A stretch of DNA of 64,000 bases from Emiliania huxleyi CCMP1516 (GCF_000372725.1 NW_005200951.1:241761-305760); one strand, 5' to 3'; positions 10,803 to 21,608 are shown, numbered from the stretch's first letter. Notes: a model not told the origin generated them from the sequence alone. Translations and numbers: made by a program.

Positions 10803-12230
10803 CTAACTATCGTAGTTTTGGTCCCGGTGCCCTTCACGGCACCACACCGCCGCTTGAAAGCCCGAGGTTAGCCTAGCAGTGAGAGGGCATCGCCTGCCGG
10901 TCGGCTTGGCACGAGCCAGGCATTTGGGCGGCCGTCGACCGAGTCCGAGCGGCGCCTGAGGTGGGTGCCACGGCGCGGTGCGTAGGTATGCGCTGTCGAA
11001 GTGACAGCGCAAGGCGCTCTGGCCATGCGTAGGCCGAAGTGACAGCGCAAGGCGCTCTGGCAATCCGCTCAGCACGGCCCAGCTGCGCACTCTTCGTCGC
11101 GCCGCACGTGGGCGCCGTGGACGCCGCGGTTGAGAAACCCACCACATGAGCCCAAGTAAACCGACCATCACGCTCAGCAGAATCCATCCCGAGATGGGCA
11201 CGGGGGTAAGATCGGTGCTCTCGTTAGGCATTCTCTGCTTGTAGCTCGAGGCGGCTGCTCGTAAAAGGAGTTTGAGCACCTCAGGTTTGACTCCTTCAGG
11301 GTGTTCTTGTCCTTGCACAAATCTCGCCACATCATCGAAAGCTTCATCGACATCTCCGCTATCGGTCAAGAGCTTCTGAAGGCTCGTAAATCTCGCCCGC
11401 TTCTCCTCCGATAAGCCCGCCTGCCAATCTCGAACATACTTCTGTAGGATGCGTTCGTGCAACGCGTACCCGCTCAGTTCTCCGCCGGCGTTAGAGGCAT
11501 GCGTTGCCGCCTCGCCAGATGAAGCGTCACCCATCTCGGCCGCGACGTGCTCCTTTAGGGATTCGACGCAGGCGGTGTGGCCCTGCCTCTGGGCAAGCTT
11601 CAGCGCCGTATCGGCCTGCCAGTCGCGCATTCCGGCATCGGCGTCAGCCCGCAGCAGACGGCGAACCACGCTCGCGCGGCCATGGTAAGCCGCACCCATC
11701 AGCGCGGTACCTCCGTCCTCGTTTTGGTGGTTGACGTTTGCACCACCTCTCAGCAGCAAATCAACCACGTGGTCGTGGCCGTGAATTGCGGCGACGTGTA
11801 AAGCTGTTGCACCGATTTCGTTCTGCAGGTCGACCAGCGCGCCACGCTGCAGCAGCGTGTCAACCAGTGTGTCGTGACCGCTGATGGCAGCCGCAAGCAG
11901 CGGGCTCCAAAAAGCTCCTGCAATGGATAACCCAGCATTGACCTCTCCGCCGCCATCGAGCCACGCCAGTACCGCCGCCGTATCCCCTCCTTTCGCACTC
12001 GCGGCCAGGATTCCAGGAGGTACCACTCGCTGGAGCCCGAGGCCGCCGCTCGCACCCTGATCACGTCCGGCGGAAAGAACACTTGAGCAGCTGGCCTGCG
12101 CGAGGAGAAAGGAGTAGCCGTTCACGGTTGCGAACGAGAGCAGCAGGAGGTATCGATCGAACGAGCCAACCGATTTGCTCATTTGCCGGGACCGGGTTTT
12201 CGTGGCGAGCAGAGACCACGCGCCATTCAC
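10803..12230 (-). CDS. Ankyrin-repeat protein with a C-terminal membrane segment
   Basis: Open frame of 475 residues. The N-terminus has a hydrophobic stretch after MSKSVGSFDRYLLLLSFATV that could be a signal anchor, so the true start may be the Met at about residue 17. Four or five ankyrin repeats cover about residues 75-235 (TALHVAAIHGHDHVVDLLLR, GGTALMGAAYHGRASVVRRL, TALKLAQRQGHTACVESLK). A helical region follows, with SEEKRARFTSLQKLL and EAFDDVARFV. A membrane span (GWILLSVMVGLLGLMWWV) lies near residues 350-368. After it the frame turns Arg/Pro-rich and runs into two 24-bp direct repeats at about 11035 and 10995, so the real stop or a last intron probably lies near 11100. A partial copy of the 5' end is found at 13865-14040. 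Confidence 0.65.
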   Translation of the reverse strand: MNGAWSLLATKTRSRQMSKSVGSFDRYLLLLSFATVNGYSFLLAQASCSSVLSAGRDQGASGGLGLQRVVPPGILAASAKGGDTAAVLAWLDGGGEVNAGLSIAGAFWSPLLAAAISGHDTLVDTLLQRGALVDLQNEIGATALHVAAIHGHDHVVDLLLRGGANVNHQNEDGGTALMGAAYHGRASVVRRLLRADADAGMRDWQADTALKLAQRQGHTACVESLKEHVAAEMGDASSGEAATHASNAGGELSGYALHERILQKYVRDWQAGLSEEKRARFTSLQKLLTDSGDVDEAFDDVARFVQGQEHPEGVKPEVLKLLLRAAASSYKQRMPNESTDLTPVPISGWILLSVMVGLLGLMWWVSQPRRPRRPRAARRRVRSWAVLSGLPERLALSLRPTHGQSALRCHFDSAYLRTAPWHPPQAPLGLGRRPPKCLARAKPTGRRCPLTARLTSGFQAAVWCREGHRDQNYDS

Positions 12231-12689
12231 GGATAGGTTATAAGAATGTTACAAATGACTACCTCGCTGGACACTAGGCACGGGACTGGCGCGGTTATAA
12301 GAAACAACCACTACATTTTCCCCCTCCCTGGCCCTGGATGTGAGGCTAATGACTGCACTCCAAGTGCTCCAAGTGCACAGCACAAGCTTTGTGTGTGTGT
12401 GTGTGTATACCACAAGCTTTGCCTGACGGCTTCAGCATTGCAGCGAAAAGCACCTTTTTCCAGACGGACGGATCCCCCCCTGTGAAAAAGTGAGGCGTGG
12501 TCTCTACTCGCCAGCGTGTGTGCCCAGCGTGAGTGTGGCAAACAAAAAAGAAAAACTGGCTGCCGGACACTGTGGATGCAGTGAGTAGTGTGCGCTAGAA
12601 AGGAAGCGACGGCACTCCCCGCCCTGGATTCTCGGGCGGCGGGGCCGGTGGAGGGGAGGAGGAGAAGAAGAAGAACAAGGAGGCAGCGT

Positions 12690-13118
12690 CAATGGTGGCC
12701 TGCCCGTGCCGTGAGGTATCTTCGCATAAGGTATCTTCGCATACGGACCCCAAACAATCAAGCAAGGCGCGCGGGCAGCCCGGCCAATCCTTCTCCCACA
12801 AGAACGGCCACGGCTACGTCAAGGCGCATCACGGTTTCTACCACGACGCGATCTTTGTCAAGCGCAACAACTTCAACCTGCTGCTCCACGAGACGTTCGG
12901 CGGCGGCTTCTCGCCTACCGCCGTTCTCAAGCTGCGCCGCCTCGCAAAGTATCGCGCGCGGCAGCGTTGACCGCACGGCCTACTCGCCCAAGTACTCGCT
13001 CTCTTTTATGTCCCACCATGCAGAGCGCATCTCTCTCTGTTGTGCGAGGCGTGAACCGCGCCGTTCGCTCTCACCTGGCAACCCTGTCTGCAAGTCTCGC
13101 GCGCGCGTGAATAGGTAA
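12690..13118 (+). pseudogene. Frameshifted retroelement-like ORF fragment
   Basis: The frame through 12770-12970 reads SFSHKNGHGYVKAHHGFYHD, then NNFNLLLHETFGGGFSPTAV and LKLRRLAKYRARQR. A +1 shift at about 12968 continues with DRTAYSPKYSLSFMSHHAER. The pattern of a FGG-SP-A-LxxLA block followed by an FxxHHxxRIS block is reminiscent of C-terminal ends of ORFs in algal retroelements, but the assignment is a guess. The frame break and lack of neighbouring motifs argue for a decayed copy. Confidence 0.3.
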
Positions 13119-13864
13119 TCGGTAATCTAACTAGGTAGGGCCCGCCGGAGCTTTTTGGAGAATTTTGTCATCCAGGGCCGGCCAAGCGAAAAGTAAACAA
13201 AGAGGGAGATCACACCTCACAAAAGTTCTCTCTGTAAGAGCAGAAGGGCCTTTGCCAGGCCCGGGGCAGCCGCCAGCTTTTCTTCTCTCGGGCCCCAAGA
13301 GCCAGCGGCTCCCTCGCAGACGCGACCTCTGAGGCGAGCGCGCATGGTCGAGCAGAGGAATTCGGACTCTTCGCTGTCCGCCGCGCAGCAGAACCTCAAG
13401 GCGAGGTGCGCTTCCCGGTCTCAAAGGGCCTCGCCGATGACGGATTGAAAATCCCTCACACCAAGATCGTGCAGGGCGGAGACACACATGTCCCTAAATC
13501 CCACCTCGTCTCAGAGTTTGACCGTTTTATTACCTTAAGGTACTTTGTTTATTTATTTATACACGGCAGAGAAAATGACAGATCTTCATCGCTTCAGTGT
13601 AAACCCTCACCCAACAGCCCCCACTCGACAGTCTCTACTCCCACTTCCGTCTCGACTCTACCGTCTCTCATCACGTCTCTCTTACGAACAAAGCACTGGT
13701 GACGAAATGGCAAAGGCCAAAGCCCTACTAAGGTCTAAGCGCAAAGGGTTACCGGCACTAGTACTGCACTTCATTGGACACTGTTCCAACTCGAGTCAAC
13801 TTGTTTGTGCTTGAAAAGGACTTCCTCTGCTCAGGGCAGCCTCTTGACGTGTAAGTATTCCAAC

Positions 13865-14040
13865 CCGTGGCACCCTGATCACGTCCGGCGGAAAGAACGG
13901 AGCAGCTGGCCTGCGCGAGGAGAAAGGAGAGTAGCCGACGGTTGCGAACGAGGCCGAGACCAGCAGGCCGAGACCAGCATCGATCGAACGAGTGGCACAA
14001 CCTGCACGTTTGCTCATTTGCGGCTTCGGTTGTGCGCCGA
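13865..14040 (-). pseudogene. Degenerate copy of the ankyrin gene 5' end
   Basis: CCTGATCACGTCCGGCGGAA and the following CAGCTGGCCTGCGCGAGGAG occur at about 12057-12110 inside the ankyrin gene and again at about 13871-13920, along with GTAGCCG and GGTTGCGAACGAG. The second copy has small insertions (GGCCGAGACCAGCA is doubled) and no ankyrin repeats after it. It is a 5' fragment of a paralogue. Confidence 0.6.
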
Positions 14041-14117
14041 GCGAATACAAAAAAAAACAAGGAGTCGTGTGCCCTATTTTGGCTTTTCTTCTCTCTTCAG
14101 GCCAGGCTGCTCGAACT

Positions 14118-15100
14118 ATGTTCACAGACCTTGTTGTTGAGAAGAAAATACGTCCTATGGCGCTTTGCGCTGGTCTATGAGAGGTTGAGGTGCGAGCCCT
14201 GGAGGCCCTGGGGGTGGGGGGAGTTCACAGCCTTGTTATTGAGAAGAAAATACCGCGCTTTCCGTCCGCCGTTTCATCTCGAGTTTGCCCGAGTGGTAAA
14301 AGCAATCGAATTGGGTAAAAGCTGCAACGATCGGGAAAACTGGCCGAATGGTATGGGGAATCAAAAGAAAAGGGAGAGACCAAGGGCGACGCCAATTAGC
14401 TTAAGGTCGACATCCCCTCCGGCACTCCATGGACGGCCGAGCAATATTTGTTCATTAATATTACTAATTGATGCGCTTTTTGCACGGCTGAGCCCCCCCC
14501 TCCCTCCCCCGCGCCCATTCCCTGCCTGCCCTCTCCCGCCACGCGCCGTCCGAGCCCTCTCTCCATTCCAGCTCCATTCCTGCACAGGAGGAAATTGGAA
14601 TCAATCAGACGATGGGGAAGTGGTTCGACCCCACGTAAATCCGAGACGGTGACGGGCGCTGTCTCGGTGATCTCAGGCCCAGTGAGGTAGTGCACCAGAC
14701 CTGTCCCGGATCCTGCTGGACAAGCTCCTCTTGTAGCTCGATCGGTCACTACACACCGCCATCGCCGTCGACGTCTCCCTGTGAGATGATGGAGAGGGGG
14801 GAGCGACGACACCGCTCGATCTACCCTCAGGGGTCCCTCAGCGGCGTGCACCTCGATCCTGTACCGTGTTTGTTATGACCCCCCCCCGATGAGCACACCA
14901 GTGAGGGAGGGCGAGACGGTCGAGGGGTCCCGTACCATGGTGCTCAAGTGCTCAAGAAGAAAATACCTCCTATGGCGCTGTGCGCTGGTCTCTGAGCGAG
15001 GTTGAGGTGCGAGCCCTGGTTCACAGCCTTATTATTGAGAAGAAAATACGTCCTATGGCGCTGTGCGCTGGTCTGTGAGAGGTTGAGGTGCGAGCCCTGG
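14118..15100 (+). repeat. Repeats of a ~75-bp unit around GAAGAAAATACGTCCTATGG
   Basis: TTCACAGCCTTATTATTGAG followed by AAGAAAATACGTCCTATGG and GAGGTTGAGGTGCGAGCCCT occurs at about 14118, 14223 (partial), 14950 (partial) and 15018. The last copies abut the transposase remnant. The copies between 14950 and 15100 are in tandem. They may be subterminal repeats of the element that carried the transposase. Confidence 0.6.
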
Positions 15101-15120
15101 GGGCGCGGCGCTTGGGCCAG

Positions 15121-15463
15121 CTTCCTGCAGGCGCGGATCAAGCCATGGGAGTATGGTCTTGGGGACAAGGCTTACGTCGGGCAGCGGCAGATCATCACAG
15201 AATGGAAGGGCCGGAACCTGTCCCTCGAGAAACAACGGTTCAACAAGACGGTGCAGCACTACCATGGGCGTGTGGAGCACCTCATTGGCCAGGTTAGTGG
15301 ACAACCGTATGGCTCTGTGCACTACGTGGCGTGGCTCGTTCACCCTGCTTGCCGCGGTCATGAAGATCGCGGCGCACATGGTTGGGCTCCAGGAGCGTAT
15401 GAAGGGACCTAGGTATGATGTGTTTGGCCCGTGGCCGGTGTGCCCGCCGCACACACATCACGG
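15121..15463 (+). pseudogene. DDE transposase remnant (PIF/Harbinger or IS5-like)
   Basis: The frame from about 15121 reads ARIKPWEYGLGDKAYVGQ, then IITEWKGRNLSLEKQRFNKT and HYHGRVEHLIGQV. The GDKAYxG aspartate and the RVEHxIG glutamate are the second D and the E of the DDE triad in Harbinger/IS5-type transposases. After about 15290 the reading continues in another frame as GSFTLLAAVMKIAAHMVGL. The join needs a frameshift or an intron starting GTTAGTGG. No upstream catalytic domain is present, so only the C-terminal part remains. Confidence 0.6.
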
Positions 15464-15602
15464 CGCAGTTTCCTTAGTGCTTTGCTGTTTTTGCTGCTAA
15501 TCTCATGAATTGTTTACAATTTCTTCTCACTGCAGCACCTCCGCGCCGCCCAGCCGTGCAGCCCAGCCAGCCGGAGGCGGGCCGCAAATGTCCCAGCCGC
15601 GC

Positions 15603-15670
15603 CCCCGAGCGAGGCCGAGCGAGGCCGAGCGGTCCCGAGCGGTCCCGAGCGGTCCCGAGCGGTCCCGAGT
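15603..15670 (+). repeat. Decamer tandem repeat
   Basis: Five near-perfect copies of GCGGTCCCGA, preceded by two copies of GCGAGGCCGA, followed by a diverged copy and two CACCCCAGAG units. Simple minisatellite. Confidence 0.85.
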
Positions 15671-15778
15671 GGCCCCAGAGCACCCCAGAGCACCCCAGAG
15701 CCTACCTGAGAGCCCACGGCCGCTTGGCAGTCTCCTGCCACGACCCTGTTTCTTGTAATGACTAACATCCCTAAAAGG

Positions 15779-16676
15779 AGAGCCCTTCGAACGTGTCAGT
15801 TTAACACCGTTTAGCGCGGGTTAAGGGCCCTTAACCCAGGGCGGTTTAGCGTTGTCTACCCTGAACGGTCACTAAACGCGCCTAAACGGTGTTGATCCAG
15901 CCTGCGGCCACCATTTGTCGGGCTGGACTAGTCCTGTTTAGTCGTCGTTTAGTCCGACGATCGGGCGTTTAGCCGGATGGCGTCCACGCCGCCTCGGCTC
16001 CAACCCCATCGACCGCCGCCTGCCCCTCCGGCTCGGTCCCGTCGGCTCCGCCGGCCTCGACCGCCGCCCCGCTCGGGGGGCGTGCCTCCTCCCCTCCCGT
16101 CTCGGTCCCGGCTCCGGGTCCGCCCTCGGCGACCGCCGCCGGCTCGGCCTCGAGTTGTGCGGGTGGGTCGGTGGCCTCTCCTGGCGAGCGCGTCGGGGTG
16201 GAGGAGGTCTCCTGCCCCTCGCGGGCCTGGCGGGCTTGCTCCTTGTGCACCTCCCACCCTGGGTCGGTCTCCACCCTCGAGTCACCGGAGCCGACAGCGG
16301 CTGCAATGCGGCCGTTGGGCGTGACGCGAATGTAGGTGAGGGTGGCGTTGAGTTCCTCGCGGGAGGCGGCGAGCGGAGACTCGGGGGAAGGCGACGGTGG
16401 CGGACTCGCGCCGTTTGCGGTGTCGGTGGCGGTGCGCGCGGCCGTGGGAGATGCTGGCATATGTCTGACGGTAGAGGAGCGTGGACGCGCGCGAAACTTG
16501 TGGAGGGGTTTAGGGCGGTTTAGTGTTAAACGGAGCTCCCCGGCCAGGCAGAGCATTTGTCGAGGCGGTTTAGCATCGTTTAGGCGTGTTTAGTGACCGT
16601 CTAGGGTAAACGACGCTAACCCGCCCTGGGTTAGGGGGCGCTAAACCACCCTAACCCACCCCGTTCGAGGGGCTCT
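15779..16676. mobile_element. 898-bp TIR transposon with 8-bp target duplication
   Basis: The ends AGAGCCCTTCGAACG (left) and, inverted, AGAGCCCCTCGAACG (right) are terminal inverted repeats, flanked by the perfect 8-bp direct repeat CTAAAAGG at 15771-15778 and 16677-16684. Inside each end, about 130 bp of diverged inverted sequence is packed with GTTTAG/CTAAAC and TTAACCC motifs. The middle is open on the minus strand as an acidic, Thr/Glu/Pro-rich frame (16556-15969) without transposase motifs, so the element looks non-autonomous. An 8-bp duplication fits hAT- or P-like elements among the known superfamilies. Confidence 0.9.
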
Positions 16677-16791
16677 CTAAAAGGCCCGCGCCCACCCCCC
16701 CGCCCCCCGGGGCGCACAGGAGCAGGTGCTAGGACGGGCTGCGGCTATAGCGACCGGGCTGCCGTGTGCCATTCGCCTCCTACTTCGACGC

Positions 16792-17272
16792 ATGTCGCAC
16801 GTCACGTCTCCAACCGGCCCAGTGCTGGGAGCTCACCCTCGTCGCTGGGCCGTAGTTGGCGACGTCCTCAACCAAAACAAGCCGGCGTTTGATGTCGCCG
16901 CTCGGCTTGAGGCCTGCGGCCGCAATGTCGCCCGAGTGTCGCCGTACTGCAAATCTGGAGAGGTTGCCACCTCGCTGGAGGCCGTGCCCGGCGAGATCGA
17001 CGCCGTCAACCTCATCATCTCGCCAAAGCTTGGCGTCGACGTGCTGGAGGCCGCTGCGGCTCGGGGAATCAAGTGCGCTGCCGCGTGGGATCCATACACA
17101 AAGCACCGCGCCTTCACAGGGCGCCTATTCCGCCTGTTCCGCCTGCAGGTACGTCTTCATTCAACCAGGTGCGGATGGCGGCGAGGTGCTTCCACGCGCC
17201 GCAGCTCTGGGGCTGACTGTCCAACAGGGCTGCGTTCTCGTGACTCCGTTGCCGCCGCTGCCTCAAGAGTGA
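16792..17272 (+). CDS. CoA-binding domain protein (CoA_binding_2 / YccU-like)
   Basis: Two exons joined in frame. Exon 1 (16792-17072) encodes WAVVGDVLNQNKPAFDVAAR, VARVSPYCKSGEVATSLEAV and DAVNLIISPKLGVDVLEAAA. A 76-nt GT-AG intron ends in CTGCAG at 17148. Exon 2 (17149-17272) gives YVFIQPGADGGEVLPRAAAL and LTVQQGCVLVTPL. The product is 134 residues, the normal length for this Rossmann-fold family, which has a glycine-rich nucleotide loop near the N-terminus and the VFIQPGA block at the adenine side. The biochemical role of the family is not settled. The 5' end lies only about 115 bp from the transposon at 15779-16676. Confidence 0.85.
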
Positions 17273-17339
17273 CTAAGTGCAGCAAGAAGGTTTCGATGTT
17301 CCCCGCGATACACACTCCCCACATGTAAAGCTTGTGCAC

Positions 17340-17880
17340 ACCCAAAAATACCACAGAGCTACGCGCGAACGCCCGAGACTGCTCGTCGGACGTCGCCGCG
17401 CTCACCTGCCGCGCCGCCGCTTCGCGCTTGCCGCGCGCGCCTACGTCAGTATAGACGCCTAGAGCGTAGGGCGCCGCTGCTGCCCCCGGCGCACCCGCGT
17501 CGCGAGGCAGCAGGCGCAGAGGTGGCCGCGGGGGCTCCCTGGGGCCTGGGGCTGGGCGCGACCCACGCCGCACCGCGCGCGCCGACCTTGATTTAAACTA
17601 CAGACTGTGGCTAGGGCCGTGGAGTTGAGGACATCCGGGGACGCGACCCACTTCACAGACAGTCCCGCGCCTCGCCGCTAAGACGGGGACACCGCCTCCC
17701 ACGACTATGGGTCGTGTTCCCGCGGCGGAGAGTGAATCCGACCACGCAGCGCTCTGCGCTCGTCGGCGGCGGCTTCCTCCAACCTGCGCTGCGCTCGGCG
17801 AACCTCGACAGCGCCTTCGGTGGCATGCAGCTCTTCGCTCCTTGAAGAGCAGCTCTGCTGCTCACACGCTGCCTCTGCAC
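17340..17880. other. Region with no supported gene
   Basis: Only Arg/Pro/Ala-rich frames typical of GC-rich non-coding DNA; no domain or convincing splice signal seen. Confidence 0.5.
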
Positions 17881-17885
17881 AGATG

Positions 17886-18025
17886 TGCATGTGCGTGTGC
17901 ATGTCCATGTCCATGTCCATGTCCATGTCCATGTCCATGTCCATGTCCATGTCCATGTCCATGTCCATGTCCATGTCCATGTCCATGTCCATGTCCATGT
18001 CCATGTCCATGTCCATGTGCATGTG
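17886..18025 (+). repeat. TCCATG hexanucleotide array
   Basis: About 20 uninterrupted copies of CCATGT, with GCATGT variants at both ends. Being a multiple of three and stop-free on both strands, it opens frames reading MSMSMS, VHVHVH, CPCPCP, MDMDMD and HGHGHG, none of which has other gene support. Confidence 0.95.
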
Positions 18026-18179
18026 CATGTTGCACCGTCGCAAAACTTGCATGGATATGCGGATGGTGGCATAAGGTGACTGATACACCATCGAAGGGCC
18101 TGCGCTGGCGCACAAGCCACAACCGCCAGGGGGGCTGCGTTGATAATTTACCCCCCACGTGCCATACGACCACAGTACG

Positions 18180-18306
18180 GGGAGGCGGAGCAGACGCGCA
18201 GGGCGAGACGAGGTGGAGGGAGCAGGACTTTGAGGAGATCAGCAGGAGGATGTACGAAGAGATTAGGAGCAGCAAGGACCCGAGGGACCATGTGGAAGAC
18301 GGCTAG
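18180..18306 (+). repeat. Dispersed repeat encoding a conserved C-terminus, copy 1
   Basis: This segment reads EEIRSSKDPRDHVEDG followed by a stop. The same stretch occurs inverted at 62152-62290 as DEIRSSRDPRDHVEDG plus stop, with the preceding EISRRMY and GGxADAQGETR shared at protein and DNA level. Synonymous-type differences between the copies suggest that the reading frame was once selected. It is likely the 3' end of a mobile-element or multigene-family ORF. Confidence 0.6.
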
Positions 18307-18407
18307 TGCTAGTCCAACCATCGCGCATCGGGGGGGAGGACGACCCCGGCTAGTCGCCGACCACACCCACAAAGAACCCTGCACAAACATCGCACGGGCG
18401 GGGACCT

Positions 18408-20258
18408 CATAGATGGGCCCAGGTAGGAGGCTCCACACCACCTGAATCGCGTCGTGCCACCTGAAAGCCACAAAATGCCGGATTTTGCACGAGACACACG
18501 GGGAAAGCGCCACGTGCCTCCACGAGTCCTTTGCAGCTTTTTGCACAAAATGCAGGTGGCTTTAGCCACTTGCTCCATGAGCAAAACAGTGCAAAAAGCA
18601 CCTGGAGCAGATGGCTTACGCCGCCTGTGGACATGGACAAAACAGTGCAAAAAGCACCTGGAGCAGATGGCTTACGCCGCCTGTGGACATGGGCAAAACA
18701 GTGCAAAAAGCACCTGGAGCAGATGGCTTACGCCGCCTGTGGCCATGCGCAAACAGTGCAAAAAGCACCTGGAGTAGATTCCAAACGCCGCCTGTGGCCA
18801 TGTGACCGCTCGGGTGGCGCCAGGTGGCTTCGCCCCCCTCCAAGCCACCTGCCCCCCTCGCCACACCTGCCTGGAGGGCTGGAGCACGTGCGCCACCTGG
18901 GCCCGGGCAGGTGGCTCCAGGTGGCTTCGGCCCCTCTAAGCCACCTGCATGCCCCCCCTCGCCACACCTGGAGGGCTGGAGCACGTGCGCCACCTGGGCG
19001 TCACTTCGGGAATTTCATCGTGCGTGTTCTTTTGAATAGGAATGTACTATACACCGCCTCGGCACCACGAGCCGCCCCCGCCGCGCCTCCACAATCCACT
19101 CTCGCAACTCTTCCGCGCAGCCAGCACACGACGTCGACGAGGCCGACAAACAAAGCTCTGCATGGCCTGGTTTATCGGGGATCGAGTGATGGCGTATTAT
19201 CGGGCAGTCTTCTCATTGGCGAGTCAGACTGCTCAGCGTCGGCAGCAACGGCGCGTGAGCAGCGCAGCCACCGGCTCCTGCGGCGTTTGCAGCCACACCA
19301 AACGCCCGCGCGGGCCGGGTTGAAGCCCCAGGCTTATGTCGACGCCGGACATTGATTGTAGCCGCCGATGACCGCCGCAGGCCCTCTTTCACACACCCCA
19401 CAGTCCCAGTTTGCAGCGCGGGGAGGAGCGGGGAGGCTCGCGTTTGGCAGGCCAGCCCTTCCGTGGCTCGGATTTTCCGTTTCCGAATTCAAACTTGCGC
19501 CAGGTGGCGCACGTGCTCCGGCCCTCCAGGTGTGGCGAGGGGGGGCATGCAGGTGGCTTGGAGGGGCCGAAGCCACCTGGCGCCACCTGCCCACCCATCA
19601 GGCCCAGGTGGCGCACGTGCTCCAGCCCTCCACGTGTGGCGAGGGGGGCGGGGCAGGTGGCTTGGAGGGGCCGAAGCCACCTGGAGCCACCTGCCCAGGC
19701 CCAGGTGGCGCACGTGCTCCAGCCCTCCTCGTGTGGCGAGGGAGGGGGGGCAGGTGGCTTGGAGGGGGCTGAAGCCACCTGTTGCCACCTGCCTGGGCCC
19801 AGGTGGCGCACGTGCTCCAGCCCTCCACGTGTGGCGAGGGGGGCGGGGCAGGTGGCTTGGAGGGGGCCGAAGCCCTTGGCGCCACCCGAGCGCATCACAT
19901 GGCCACAGGCGGCGTTTGGAATCTACTCCAGGTGCTTTTTGCACTGTTTTGCCCATGGCCACAGGCGGCGTAAGCCATCTGCTCCAGGTGCTTTTTGCAC
20001 TGTTTTGCCCATGTCCACAGGCGGCGTAAGCCATCTGCTCCAGGTGCTTTTTGCACTGTTTCGCTCATGGAGCAAGTGGCTAAAGCCACCTGCATTTTTG
20101 TGCAAAAGGCTCTAAAATGGCCGAAATCCCTGTTGGCGCACGTGGCGATTGCCACGTGTGCCTCGGCTAAGAGGCCTCTCCTAGGGCCTCTCCAGGCGAG
20201 AGTCAGGTGGCACGACGCGAGTCAGGTGGCGTGGAGCCTCCTACCTGGGCCCATCTCT
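18408..20258. mobile_element. 1.85-kb foldback (MULE-like) element with 9-bp target duplication
   Basis: A perfect 9-bp direct repeat CGGGGACCT lies at 18399-18407 and 20259-20267. Inside it, two long inverted arms (about 18408-18995 and 19497-20258) start with ATAGATGGGCCCAGGTAGGA and its inverse. Each arm has two blocks of tandem repeats in mirror order: units of about 60 bp around AACAGTGCAAAAAGCACCTG (four in the left arm, fewer in the right), then units of about 100 bp around GGTGGCGCACGTGCTCC (two left, four right). The unique centre is about 500 bp with no convincing ORF. Long modular arms and a 9-bp duplication are features of foldback elements and Mutator-like elements. It is probably non-autonomous. 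Confidence 0.9.
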
Positions 20259-20666
20259 CGGGGACCTGTTCCTTTTTACCCATCTCACAGTAGAGGTGTC
20301 CGTTTTTATTTATTTATTTCGACCTGAGCAATCAGCAATCCCGTCCTACCTCCTACACCCTCTACACGGACCACGCGACGCACGAGTTGCCTTGCCCCCC
20401 CTTTCAACATTCAAGTTTCATTGCAAGCGTTTCAACTTTCATTTTATTTATGCACACGCAAATCGCAATCGCTTCGCATCCGATCAGCACACGTCGCGTC
20501 GTCACGCGCGGGTGGGGTGGCGTGGGGTGTGTGTGTGTGTGTGTGTGTGGCTGATTGCCCTCCTATCCGGTATCGCCGCCCGCGCTATCTCTCCACCACA
20601 CGAGCACGAGACTCCATACAGACTGCACACATAGATAGAGCTGCGCGTCCGAGCTGCTCGTCGCTC

Positions 20667-21540
20667 CTACCGCGCCGCCGCTTGCCGCGCCTGCTGCCGC
20701 ACCCGCAGCGACAGCACCGACGCGAGCGCCGCGGTGAGCACCGCAAGCAGCAGCGTGTCCCACTCCGGCGCCGCTGCGCGCCACAGAGCGGCGAGATCCG
20801 CGGCACCCGCGCCCGTCGCGCCCTCCCCCTCCTCCGCCGCCTCCCCCGCGGCGATGCCCCAGCCCCTCGCCCACGCGGTCGCCAGCAGCCGCCGCGCCGC
20901 GAGGACGGGGGAGTCGGAGCGCCCCGTGTGAGCCTGCCACCTAGAGAGTATCAATGAGTACGAGTTCGCACTGATGAGTAGTACTTAGCGAGCGCCGCGT
21001 GCGAGACTGCCACCTAGAGAGTATCAATGAGTACGAGTTAGCACTGATGAGTAGTACTTAGCGAGCGCCGCGTGCGAGACTGCCACCAAGCGACCAGCCG
21101 CAGCTCGAGGAGCGCCAGCTGCACGGGCAAGTACGCGTCCGCCGACGCGTCCATCGCCTGGTCGTAGTGCCGCTCCGCCAGGTGCACCTACAGAAAAAAG
21201 AAAACGAGATCCCAACAAGAATGGCGTCGCGGCGGCGCCAAGCTCCGCGCGAGGCGCACGTCGCTGGGCAGCCCGAGCCCGTGCGTGTACATGTACGCCA
21301 AGTCGAAGGACGCCTGCGCGACTCAGCCGTGAATGAGGAGTGGCCACATCGTGACGCAGAGGGGAGGCCTGAGGCAAGGCCTGAGGCAAGGCGAGGTAAA
21401 CTTCTCCACACACACGAGGTGGTGGGGCAAGGGCCAGGGCAACCCTCGCGACTCCGCGTCTAGACGACAGGAGCCCCCCAGTGCGCGTGGGTGAGCGGTG
21501 TGGGAGTCTCGTGCCTGCGTGCGTGCGTGCGTGCGTGCGT

Positions 21541-21608
<68 letters not shown>

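Noticed and set aside
10803-11100. Last 100 residues of the ankyrin frame as protein
   Set aside because: Arg/Pro-rich and overlapping direct repeats; more likely 3' UTR or intron, so the domain description stops at the membrane span.
14275-14350. tRNA-like string GCCCGAGTGGTAAAAGCAAT
   Set aside because: No acceptor stem or T-arm pairing could be laid out; probably chance.
15790-16680. TTTAGGG/TTAGGG-like motifs as an internal telomere
   Set aside because: The motifs are irregular, inverted at the two ends and enclosed by an 8-bp target duplication, so they belong to a transposon.
17705-18306. Frames with MDMDMD, CPCPCP or HGHGHG tracts as real proteins
   Set aside because: The tract is a simple hexamer array open on both strands; flanking residues show no domain.
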